Source: Desulfuromonadaceae bacterium GWB2_53_15
GTDB taxonomy: Bacteria; Desulfobacterota; Desulfuromonadia; Geobacterales; Pseudopelobacteraceae
Assembly (NCBI GenBank): GCA_001824455.1
Contig: MHXL01000092.1
Span: 1 to 8,526, forward strand
Direction: 5' to 3'
DNA: 8,526 bases
The translations under genes were made by a program, and so were the position numbers. Each line of letters begins with the position of its first letter. Within the stretch, counting starts at the first letter, position 1. Below the pieces are notes generated by a model, which was given only the letters and a program-made list of their open reading frames with translations, searched no databases and was not told where the DNA came from. Shown here in pieces: positions 1-5,890 of the stretch.

Positions 1-37
1 CGACAGTAACAGACCTTTTCGGCTCGTTGTCAACAAG

Positions 38-1465
38 ATGGCACAGCCGCCTGCTATTGCCGGGGTTTATCTGATCACCGATCAGGGCGATAACCTGGTG
101 CATCGCGTGCGAACGGCATTGCGTGGCGGGGTATCCGTTCTTCAATATCGTGCCAAGGGCAAGAACCGCGAGCTCTGTCTGGCCGAAGGCAACGAACTGA
201 AAAAACTCTGTCGGAGCTTTGGTGCTGTCTTCATCATTAATGACGATGCACAGCTTGCCCTGGAACTGGATGCCGATGGCGTTCACCTGGGGCAGGACGA
301 TGGTAGTGTCGGGACTGCCCGGGAACTGTTGGGGGCCGGAAAGATAGTCGGCAGGTCGACCCACAGTCTGGAAGAAGCCTTGCAGGCCGAGCAGGAAGGC
401 GCCGACTACATCGGATTCGGCGCCATGTACCCGACCGACAGCAAGGCTGTCTCACATATTCCTGGTACAGCAGGGCTGGCTGCCATCCGCTACCGGATCA
501 AGCTCCCGGTTGTTGCCATTGGAGGTATTACCACCAGCAATGCCTGCCGGGTGATCGATGCCGGGGCCGATGCCCTGGCGGTGATATCTTCGGTGCTTTC
601 CAGCCCGCGCCCGGACATCGCTGCAACCGAATTGAAGCTGCTTTTCAACCGCCGCCGTTCGTTCCCACGCGGCTCTGTTCTGACAATTGCCGGCAGCGAC
701 TCAGGTGGCGGCGCCGGTATTCAGGCCGATATCAAGACCATCTCTTTGCTGGGGAGCTACGCGGCCAGCGTGCTGACTGCGTTGACGGCCCAGAATACAA
801 GGGCTGTTTCCTCCATCCACGGACTGCCACCTTCATTTGTCATCGACCAATTGGATACTGTGCTGGCCGACATTCCAATCGATGTCATCAAAACCGGCAT
901 GCTGCATACCCCTGCCATCATCTCCGCTCTGGCTGAACGGCTGGGGGAGCGCCAGACCTTGCTGCCGCTGGTGATCGATCCGGTTATGATTGCCAAGGGG
1001 GGGGCGGCACTAATGGACCGGGATGCGACTTTCATCTTCAGTGAGCAGTTGTTGCCCCAAGCCTACCTGCTGACCCCGAACATACCGGAAGCCGAACGTC
1101 TGCTGGGAATCCAGATTCGCTCAGAGGCGGATATGGAACAAGCTGCACGGACTCTATATGCGCAGGGTGCCGCCAATGTTCTGGTCAAAGGGGGGCACCT
1201 CACCGGGCAGTACTCCACGGACATTCTTTTCGATGGTAGCGAGTGCCGCTCCTTTACAAGCGAGCGGATCTTTACCAGCAACACTCATGGCACAGGCTGC
1301 TCCTACGCCTCGGCCATTGCCACTTTTCTGGCTCAGGGAGAGCCGCTGGCCTTCGCAGTGGAAAAGGCCAAAGGTTTCATCACTGTGGCCATCCAGCAGG
1401 CCCGACCGCTGGGCAAGGGGCACAGTCCGGTCAACCATTACCTTGCTGCACAGCAAATCAGATAA
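38..1465 (+). CDS. thiED: Bifunctional thiamine-phosphate synthase / hydroxymethylpyrimidine (phosphate) kinase, ThiE-ThiD fusion
   Basis: Cytoplasmic fusion enzyme for two steps of thiamine synthesis. The ThiD part phosphorylates HMP and HMP-P to HMP-PP; the ThiE part joins HMP-PP to thiazole phosphate to give thiamine phosphate. Residues about 8-205 are a ThiE TIM barrel: GVYLITD, LQYRAKG, FIINDD, DGVHLGQDD, GRSTHS, YIGFGAMYPT and VVAIGGI appear in family order. Residues about 212-470 are ThiD, a ribokinase-fold kinase: LTIAGSDSGGGAGIQAD, VIKTGML, VIDPVM, LLTPNIPEAE, VLVKGGH, and HGTGC with the catalytic-loop Cys421. At 475 aa it has the expected length for two full domains. The ATG at 38 puts the usual few residues before LITD, but no Shine-Dalgarno precedes it and the frame stays open to the window edge without another start codon, so an upstream start is not excluded. 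thiC follows 11 bp after the stop, implying one transcript. Confidence 0.95.
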   Translation: MAQPPAIAGVYLITDQGDNLVHRVRTALRGGVSVLQYRAKGKNRELCLAEGNELKKLCRSFGAVFIINDDAQLALELDADGVHLGQDDGSVGTARELLGAGKIVGRSTHSLEEALQAEQEGADYIGFGAMYPTDSKAVSHIPGTAGLAAIRYRIKLPVVAIGGITTSNACRVIDAGADALAVISSVLSSPRPDIAATELKLLFNRRRSFPRGSVLTIAGSDSGGGAGIQADIKTISLLGSYAASVLTALTAQNTRAVSSIHGLPPSFVIDQLDTVLADIPIDVIKTGMLHTPAIISALAERLGERQTLLPLVIDPVMIAKGGAALMDRDATFIFSEQLLPQAYLLTPNIPEAERLLGIQIRSEADMEQAARTLYAQGAANVLVKGGHLTGQYSTDILFDGSECRSFTSERIFTSNTHGTGCSYASAIATFLAQGEPLAFAVEKAKGFITVAIQQARPLGKGHSPVNHYLAAQQIR

Positions 1466-1476
1466 AGGATACCATT

Positions 1477-2763
1477 ATGACCCAGTTAGAATACGCTCGT
1501 AGGGGCGTCATCACCGAGCAGATGCAGGCAGCAGCAGCAACCGAAGGGGTGTCGCCCGAATTTATCCGTGACGGTCTGGCAGCAGGAAACATCGTCATCT
1601 GCCACAATATCAAACACCTCAATGGCATTCCGCTGCCGGTTGGTGCCGGACTGCGCACAAAGATCAACGCCAATATCGGCTCATCCTCCGATGACACCGA
1701 CATGCAGAAAGAATTGGAAAAGGCCCGTGTCGCGGTTAAATATGGGGCAGACGCCATCATGGATCTTTCCACCGGCGGTCCGGTGGACGAAATCCGCCGT
1801 GCCATCATAGCCGAGACAACAGCCTGCATTGGTAGTGTGCCGCTCTACCAGGCTGCCCTGGATGCGGTGCGGGTCAAGAAAAAAGCCATCGTTGATATGA
1901 CCGTGGACGATATTTTTGCCGGCATCATCAAGCATGCCGAGGATGGTGTAGACTTCATTACCGTACATTGCGGCGTGACGCTCAGCACGGTGGAACGTAT
2001 GAAAAACGAGGGGCGTCTGATGGACGTGGTCTCCCGTGGCGGGGCTTTTACAATCGAGTGGATGCGCTATAACAATCAGGAAAACCCGCTGTTCGAGCAT
2101 TTTGATAAGCTGCTGGCAATTACGAAAGAGTATGACATGACCCTCTCGCTGGGGGATGGCTTCCGTCCCGGCTGTCTGGCCGATGCCACTGACCGGGCTC
2201 AGATCCACGAGCTGATCATCCTGGGCGAGTTGACCCAGCGAGCCCAGGATGCTGGTGTGCAGGTCATGATCGAAGGTCCGGGGCATGTACCCCTTAATCA
2301 GATCCAAACCAATATCCAGTTGCAGAAGCGGCTCTGCCATGGCGCACCCTTCTATGTCCTGGGACCGCTTGTAACCGATATCGCCCCTGGTTATGACCAC
2401 ATCACCTGCGCCATCGGTGGGGCTATTGCTGCCGCTGCCGGTGCCGATTTCCTATGTTATGTCACCCCCTCCGAACACCTGCGCCTGCCTGACGCTCAGG
2501 ATGTGCGCGACGGAGTGATTGCTTCACGCATAGCAGCACATGCGGCGGATATTGCAAAAGGTGTCAAAGGGGCGATGGCCAAGGATATCCAGATGGCCAA
2601 GTGCAGAAAGAAGCTGGATTGGGAGGGACAGTTCGCACTGGCGCTGGATCCCGATAAAGCCCGCGAATTCAGGGCTAATTCACCGGTTTCCGATCATGGG
2701 GCTTGTACCATGTGCGGGGAATTCTGTGCATATAAAGTCATGGATGAGGCGATGAAAAGATAG
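1477..2763 (+). CDS. thiC: Phosphomethylpyrimidine synthase ThiC (short form)
   Basis: Radical SAM [4Fe-4S] enzyme that rearranges aminoimidazole ribotide (AIR) into HMP-P, the pyrimidine half of thiamine; its product feeds the ThiD domain encoded just upstream. The 428-aa protein shows ThiC landmarks in order: NANIGSS (65-70), a DLSTGG motif (96-101), VDFITVHCGV (158-167), LSLGDGFRPG (223-232), IEGPGH (265-270) and APGYDHI (303-309). The C-terminal cluster motif is Cys410, Cys413 and Cys417. It is the short type without the N-terminal extension of the roughly 630-aa enterobacterial enzyme. The start is ATG 1477, preceded by AAAGGAT; the frame is open further upstream, but that stretch overlaps thiED in another frame and is not coding. 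The cluster spacing is CX2CX3C rather than the CX2CX4C of long ThiC proteins. Confidence 0.96.
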   Translation: MTQLEYARRGVITEQMQAAAATEGVSPEFIRDGLAAGNIVICHNIKHLNGIPLPVGAGLRTKINANIGSSSDDTDMQKELEKARVAVKYGADAIMDLSTGGPVDEIRRAIIAETTACIGSVPLYQAALDAVRVKKKAIVDMTVDDIFAGIIKHAEDGVDFITVHCGVTLSTVERMKNEGRLMDVVSRGGAFTIEWMRYNNQENPLFEHFDKLLAITKEYDMTLSLGDGFRPGCLADATDRAQIHELIILGELTQRAQDAGVQVMIEGPGHVPLNQIQTNIQLQKRLCHGAPFYVLGPLVTDIAPGYDHITCAIGGAIAAAAGADFLCYVTPSEHLRLPDAQDVRDGVIASRIAAHAADIAKGVKGAMAKDIQMAKCRKKLDWEGQFALALDPDKAREFRANSPVSDHGACTMCGEFCAYKVMDEAMKR

Positions 2764-2903
2764 CGGAGTGAAAGCTCTTATCCGTGGGCCGCGCGCTCTC
2801 TATGCTGATAACAGCAGAGCTTGTCGCGGATGTGGTCGATAAATTCGGCACTCTGCTAAACACGATGGTGCGGCAGCACAAATAGCATGGTGCATAAGAA
2901 GGA

Positions 2904-3107
2904 TTAGACGTGCTTCTTGCTGAAGTCCTTGAACGACCCATGCGGAGCAGCGGGAGCAGGTGTAGATGGCTTGGCCCAGATCATCTTGGAGATGCTGCGT
3001 TCTATAGGGGCCAGAAATAGCGCTAGTAAGAACATTAGCAGGAACACAGTGAAACAGGCCACTATCATTATGACAACTACAACTATAAGTTCAATGAATG
3101 GAGGCAT
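2904..3107 (-). CDS. Small single-span membrane protein, unknown function
   Basis: A 67-aa protein with one strongly hydrophobic segment at residues about 6-33, then a basic and proline/alanine-rich tail (KPSTPAPAAPHG) ending in lysines. The gene is real on two grounds: an ideal ribosome site, AAGGAGA at 3114-3120, lies six bases before ATG 3107, and the composition is typical of a small membrane subunit. I do not recognise a family. It lies downstream of two operons of small membrane proteins, on the same strand, but a strong terminator at 3224-3264 separates it from them and it has its own -10-like box at 3163-3168. It could be an accessory subunit of the nearby cytochrome complex; that is inference from position only. 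Its 3' end faces thiC. Confidence 0.72.
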   Translation of the reverse strand: MPPFIELIVVVVIMIVACFTVFLLMFLLALFLAPIERSISKMIWAKPSTPAPAAPHGSFKDFSKKHV

Positions 3108-3162
3108 GGCTGGTCTCCTTTCCTGCTGGTCCGCATATTCTTCTAGATCATCATCTGTTCAC

Positions 3163-3168
3163 ATTATA
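3163..3168 (-). promoter_or_regulatory. Possible sigma-70 -10 box for the 67-aa gene
   Basis: The minus strand reads TATAAT exactly, about 55 bases upstream of ATG 3107 and downstream of the terminator at 3224-3264, which is where an independent promoter would be needed. The -35 region at 17-bp spacing is poor (TATAAA), so this is a weak call. Confidence 0.35.
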
Positions 3169-3223
3169 CTCCGTTTGATTGAACTTTTATAGCACAAGTT
3201 TAGCTTTGTTCTCCATCCTCATA

Positions 3224-3264
3224 AAAAATGGCGGTTGATCAATACAGGATCAACCGCCATTTTT
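3224..3264. terminator. Strong bidirectional intrinsic terminator
   Basis: A perfect 17-bp inverted repeat (3224-3240 against 3248-3264) surrounds a 7-base loop. The GC-rich core GGCGGTTGATC is flanked by an A-run on the left and a T-run on the right, so either strand yields a stem followed by U residues. It lies 114 bp after the stop of the 187-aa gene on the minus strand and most simply ends that operon. No second gene needs it on the plus strand, though it would also stop read-through from thiC. Confidence 0.9.
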
Positions 3265-3377
3265 GTTAATGAATCCTGTCGAAAACCTTGTTGCGGTGCA
3301 ACGTCTGCGGCCAATCCCATAATATTTGTTGCCAATCCGCTGGAGATACAAGGTTGGTGGTGAAAGCGTTCTTATTT

Positions 3378-3941
3378 TCAAGATAACCAGCGATTGTAAG
3401 TATTTATGCTGTTGCATTTGTCCATGTGTATTTCTATGGCTCGCATGTAGTAATTCCATACATTGTAGTGCTGAAGACCGAGTACGACGAGTCCGGAAAT
3501 GAACACCACATTAAAGTAGTCACCCAAAGCGCCCGAGATGAAGTACAGCAGATAAAAGAACATTCTGAACCACAGGTGGGTCGAGGTTTTACCTGGTTCC
3601 CGATCATTATAGATTCTTCCGGCGATGATAATCAGAGAACTGAGGGTGGATGCACCAAACACGCAATTGATCAGAATGACGGGAGGTGTCGATCCTAGCT
3701 GTTCCATGATATTTGTGGGGAGCGAACCTGCCAGGCTGTGTTTGCTGAAGTACAAGGCGATTGCGCTGGCAGCTAGAAAAATTAGCACCCCCCACAGGCC
3801 ACTGCGAGAATTGTTGTACAGAACATCTATGTTTGCTTCTAACGTGTGACGGTTATGGCGCGCCTCACTGCCGTTAATATCATTTCCAGAAGAGGTTTTT
3901 GGGTGTTTTCCGGGTGCGGTGGCAAATATATTTCGTAACAT
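3378..3941 (-). CDS. Four-span membrane protein, paralogue of the 184-aa protein at 4584-5138
   Basis: A 187-aa membrane protein of a family I cannot name. After a polar N-terminus (1-45) come four hydrophobic segments: about 49-66, 88-112, 129-150 and 153-175. The last contains a conserved block, GLQHYNVWNYYMRAIE. It is about 78% identical to the protein at 4584-5138, and about 90% identical from residue 45 to 170, with many synonymous base differences, so the copy is under selection for protein sequence. ATG 3941 is chosen over the longer in-frame start at 3971 because AAAGGAGG (3949-3956) lies seven bases before it and because the paralogue starts at the matching residue. It is the second and last gene of an operon led by the 93-aa gene at 3987-4268. 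A partner role with the cytochrome b complex is inferred only from the paralogue's operon. Confidence 0.87.
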   Translation of the reverse strand: MLRNIFATAPGKHPKTSSGNDINGSEARHNRHTLEANIDVLYNNSRSGLWGVLIFLAASAIALYFSKHSLAGSLPTNIMEQLGSTPPVILINCVFGASTLSSLIIIAGRIYNDREPGKTSTHLWFRMFFYLLYFISGALGDYFNVVFISGLVVLGLQHYNVWNYYMRAIEIHMDKCNSINTYNRWLS

Positions 3942-3986
3942 GATGGCGCCTCCTTTATTGAGTGCTTTCATTCAAAATAATTGCTT

Positions 3987-4268
3987 TCATTTGTGTGCAT
4001 TGTTGCGAGTGGAAACTTCTACCGGAACTTGCTTGCGTCCGAGATTGACGATGCTTTTAAGTATTGATCCCAGCAGTACTACTCCGGGGATTATCTGAAC
4101 CGTGATGATGGCGCCAAAAAACACTAGAAATAGTGTGGGCATCAATGCCATTTCCGAAGACGACTGATTTATGACCGCAAAAATAGCTGCTCCCGCCGCT
4201 ACCATGCCTATAATCATCAAGTTGACTACTTTTTTAGTCTTGCTACCGGTAGGTGTATTGGTTTTCAT
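3987..4268 (-). CDS. Two-span membrane protein, paralogue of the protein at 7730-8011
   Basis: A 93-aa membrane protein with two hydrophobic segments, about 16-35 and 43-71, joined by a short polar loop, and a polar tail ending NNAHK. It is about two-thirds identical to the equally long 93-aa protein at 7730-8011; the shared core includes MIIGMV, IFAVINQ and FFGAIITVQ. Function is unknown. The start is ATG 4268, with AAAGGAG six bases upstream; a longer TTG-initiated reading to 4286 would run through that ribosome site and is rejected. It is the first gene after the sigma-54 promoter at 4317-4332 and precedes the 187-aa gene by 45 bp, so the two should be co-transcribed. Confidence 0.88.
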   Translation of the reverse strand: MKTNTPTGSKTKKVVNLMIIGMVAAGAAIFAVINQSSSEMALMPTLFLVFFGAIITVQIIPGVVLLGSILKSIVNLGRKQVPVEVSTRNNAHK

Positions 4269-4316
4269 GACATGCTCCTTTAACAAAATTGTTATTACGT
4301 GAGATGATTAAGTAAA

Positions 4317-4332
4317 TGCAATCCGGATGCCA
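4317..4332 (-). promoter_or_regulatory. Sigma-54 (-24/-12) promoter of the two-gene operon
   Basis: The minus strand reads TGGCATCCGGATTGCA, fitting the sigma-54 consensus TGGCAY-N5-TTGCW. The GG (4331-4330) and GC (4319-4318) doublets are separated by the required 10 bases. The start of transcription would fall near 4306, giving a leader of about 40 bases to ATG 4268. An equivalent promoter precedes the paralogous gene at 8011. Confidence 0.88.
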
Positions 4333-4339
4333 GGTGTAT

Positions 4340-4395
4340 AGCATATGCTAATAAATATAATATAATAAACAATTATTAAATATATCAGTATGTTA
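4340..4395. promoter_or_regulatory. AT-rich tract with possible IHF site
   Basis: Almost pure A/T from about 4340, ending in TATCAGTATGTTA (4383-4395), which matches the IHF consensus WATCAANNNNTTR at all but one defined position. It lies between the sigma-54 promoter and the distal dyads, where a DNA bend would help an activator reach the polymerase. A single consensus match in AT-rich DNA is weak evidence. Confidence 0.35.
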
Positions 4396-4527
4396 TTGCT
4401 GATAACCCTTCAGTGCAGGGTTTGCTGGTGAAAAGGGGTAGTTTGGATTCGTATGAGGATGGAATCGCTTTAAGCTTTATATACAGCTAGATAGGATGAA
4501 CTGGTGGGGTGGGGCGGAATTGGATTC

Positions 4528-4563
4528 TTCCAGTGCAACAGAAAAATTCCTGTGTAACAGGAA
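4528..4563. promoter_or_regulatory. Paired dyad operator / upstream activator sites (copy 2)
   Basis: Two 17-bp dyads separated by 2 bp. The distal one (4547-4563) is perfect, TTCCTG-N5-CAGGAA; the proximal one (4528-4544) is degenerate, TTCCAG-N5-CAGAAA. The arrangement, with a 19-bp centre-to-centre distance, is the same as at 8290-8325. The pair centre is about 221 bp upstream of the sigma-54 promoter, in the range expected for an enhancer-binding protein. Binding by the regulator encoded at 8342-8526 is inferred. Confidence 0.75.
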
Positions 4564-4583
4564 TAATAATAGGATGTTCAATC

Positions 4584-5138
4584 TCAGTTGTCGTGCGTAT
4601 TCATGTTGCTGCTTTTATCTGTATATAGTTCAATGGCCCGCATGTAGTAGTTCCAGACATTATAGTGCTGAAGTCCGAGCACAACGAGCCCGGAAATGAA
4701 CACCACATTGAAGTAGTCGCCCAGGGCACCTGAGACGAAGTACAGTAGATAAAAGAACACTCTGAACCACAGATGGGTCGAGGTGTTACCTGGCTCACGA
4801 TCGTTATAGATTCTCCCTGCAATGAGAACCAGTGAACTGAGGGTGGATGCGCCAAATACGCAATTGATTAGAATGACGGGAGGTGTCGAACCGAGTTGAT
4901 CCATGATGTTGCTCGGGAGCGAGCCAGCCAAGCTGTGGTCGCTGAAATACAAGGCGATCGCGCTGGTACCCAGGAAAATGAGCAGACCCCTCAGACCACT
5001 GCGGGAATTATTGTACAGATCATCAATTTTTGCTTCGCAGGGGTGATGTTTTTGGTGTGCCGAGTTGCCTTTGATATCGTTTCCAGAAGGGGTTTCGGGA
5101 TGTTTTCCGTGTGCGGTGCCAAGCAGGTTTCTTATCAT
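4584..5138 (-). CDS. Four-span membrane protein in the cytochrome operon
   Basis: A 184-aa membrane protein with the same plan as the 187-aa protein at 3378-3941: a polar N-terminus, then four hydrophobic segments at about 50-66, 87-112, 129-150 and 153-175, with HLWFR and GLQHYNVWNYYMRAIE conserved. The family is not recognised. It is the last gene of the CbcA/CbcB-like operon, 89 bp after the cytochrome b gene, from which a large hairpin (5155-5210) separates it. No good ribosome site precedes ATG 5138 (nearest is GAGACACCGG), unlike the other genes here, so translation may be low. In G. sulfurreducens the cluster is, from memory, named cbcEDCBA with further genes after cbcB; whether this protein corresponds to one of them cannot be decided from sequence alone. 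A structural or assembly role for the complex is inference. Confidence 0.87.
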   Translation of the reverse strand: MIRNLLGTAHGKHPETPSGNDIKGNSAHQKHHPCEAKIDDLYNNSRSGLRGLLIFLGTSAIALYFSDHSLAGSLPSNIMDQLGSTPPVILINCVFGASTLSSLVLIAGRIYNDREPGNTSTHLWFRVFFYLLYFVSGALGDYFNVVFISGLVVLGLQHYNVWNYYMRAIELYTDKSSNMNTHDN

Positions 5139-5154
5139 AACCGGTGTCTCAGTA

Positions 5155-5210
5155 TTTCTCTGCGGCTGGTCAGCCGGTTCAATGCCGATGTACGACCAGC
5201 CGCAGAGAAA
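5155..5210 (-). other. Long perfect hairpin between cytochrome b and the next gene
   Basis: A perfect 17-bp inverted repeat (5155-5171 against 5194-5210, core CTGCGGCTGGTC) encloses a 22-base loop. Neither strand has a T-run after the stem, so it is not a standard intrinsic terminator. Its place just after the cytochrome b stop suggests a transcript-stabilising or processing element that sets different levels of upstream and downstream genes; this is inference. Confidence 0.7.
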
Positions 5211-5227
5211 AGCGAGATTATATGTTG

Positions 5228-5878
5228 TTAGTGTGAATGCTCGGTTCCATGATGCTCAACCTTTTCCCAGCCACTCCACATCGGTTTGAAATAGGCCAGT
5301 GGTGTTGAACCCAAGGTAGCCAGGTAAACATGGGTAAAAATAAAGGCGCACAGTGAGCAAGCCAGCAGGAAGTGAATAGCAACCAGGATTTTGAGCCCGC
5401 CGACCAGCATGACTATTTCCCGCATCGGCCCCATGTTCATAAGCAGAATGCCGGTTAGGCTGACGAACGGCATAAGCACAAACATGATTGCCAGATAAGC
5501 TGATTTCTGAAGAGGGTTGAACTTGCTTTCCGGTGTGGCATGGTGTGGATTTGGTGCCCCGAAGAAATATGCAAAGAAATAGAAAATTACCTGCCGGAAT
5601 AACCCTGTTGTCAGATCGCTCCCCTTAGGGATGTAGATGTCGGCTAAGGAGTCTGCTACAAACTTGTAGTAGAAGAACCAGATAGAAAATGAAAGTGCCA
5701 CGACGATTCCTGCGGTATTGTGCAGCATGATGGCGGAACGATAGCTGCCAAATAAAGTTACATATTCAGGGAAGCGTATTTGGGCTCCCGAGACACACAG
5801 GGTGACTATTCCCAAGGCGTTGAGCCAGTGCCAGATGCGAACTGGGATTGGTTGAAGATAAACCATTATTGAGCTCAT
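5228..5878 (-). CDS. cbcB: Dihaem cytochrome b, CbcB-like
   Basis: A 216-aa inner-membrane cytochrome b of the four-helix hydrogenase/formate-dehydrogenase gamma-subunit type. Candidate haem b ligands are His17 (RIWHWLN, helix 1), His53 (LHNTAG, helix 2), and His169 and His183 (AIHFLL and THVYLA, helix 4), enough for two b haems. Hydrophobic helices lie at about 18-32, 48-73, 125-148 and 160-188; a cytoplasmic or periplasmic loop (77-122) and a His-rich tail (HHGTEHSH) are visible. ATG 5878 has AAAGGAG eight bases upstream. The gene starts 12 bp after the heptahaem cytochrome, so the two are translationally close and probably form one quinol-oxidising unit passing electrons to the periplasmic c haems. 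The cbcB name rests on gene order, haem counts and the linked regulator, recalled from G. sulfurreducens, and not on a search. Confidence 0.88.
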   Translation of the reverse strand: MSSIMVYLQPIPVRIWHWLNALGIVTLCVSGAQIRFPEYVTLFGSYRSAIMLHNTAGIVVALSFSIWFFYYKFVADSLADIYIPKGSDLTTGLFRQVIFYFFAYFFGAPNPHHATPESKFNPLQKSAYLAIMFVLMPFVSLTGILLMNMGPMREIVMLVGGLKILVAIHFLLACSLCAFIFTHVYLATLGSTPLAYFKPMWSGWEKVEHHGTEHSH

Positions 5879-5890
5879 GACATTACTCCT

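Larger units (their letters stand above)
4269..4583. other. Regulatory intergenic region, 315 bp, no gene
   Basis: This stretch lies between two minus-strand operons and has no convincing coding frame. From the 4268 start outward it holds the sigma-54 promoter (4317-4332), a very AT-rich tract (about 4340-4395) with an IHF-like match, a small dyad AACCCT-N7-AGGGTT (4404-4422), and the paired activator-type dyads (4528-4563), which begin 20 bp after the stop of the preceding gene. Confidence 0.75.

Noticed and set aside
1..37. TPP (THI-box) riboswitch upstream of thiED
   Set aside because: Only 37 bases are available and none of the conserved THI-box sequence is present; a riboswitch could lie outside the window.
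1243..1476. N-terminal extension of ThiC by 78 residues in the same open frame
   Set aside because: It overlaps the 3' end of thiED in another frame, has no ThiC-like sequence, and a ribosome site AAAGGAT directly precedes ATG 1477.
1681..2400. 239-residue open frame on the minus strand inside thiC
   Set aside because: It is an antisense shadow of thiC; the plus-strand frame carries all ThiC motifs.
2764..2903. Terminator of the thi operon just after thiC
   Set aside because: A short imperfect stem (CTCT..GCTG with CAGCAGAG, about 2797-2818) has no T-run; I could not support a terminator call here.
2738..2941. Minus-strand open frame overlapping the end of thiC
   Set aside because: Low-complexity Ser/Arg-rich product, overlaps two better genes and has no supporting motif.
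3942..3971. Longer start for the 187-aa membrane protein
   Set aside because: The ideal AAAGGAGG would lie inside the coding region, and the paralogue begins at the shorter start.
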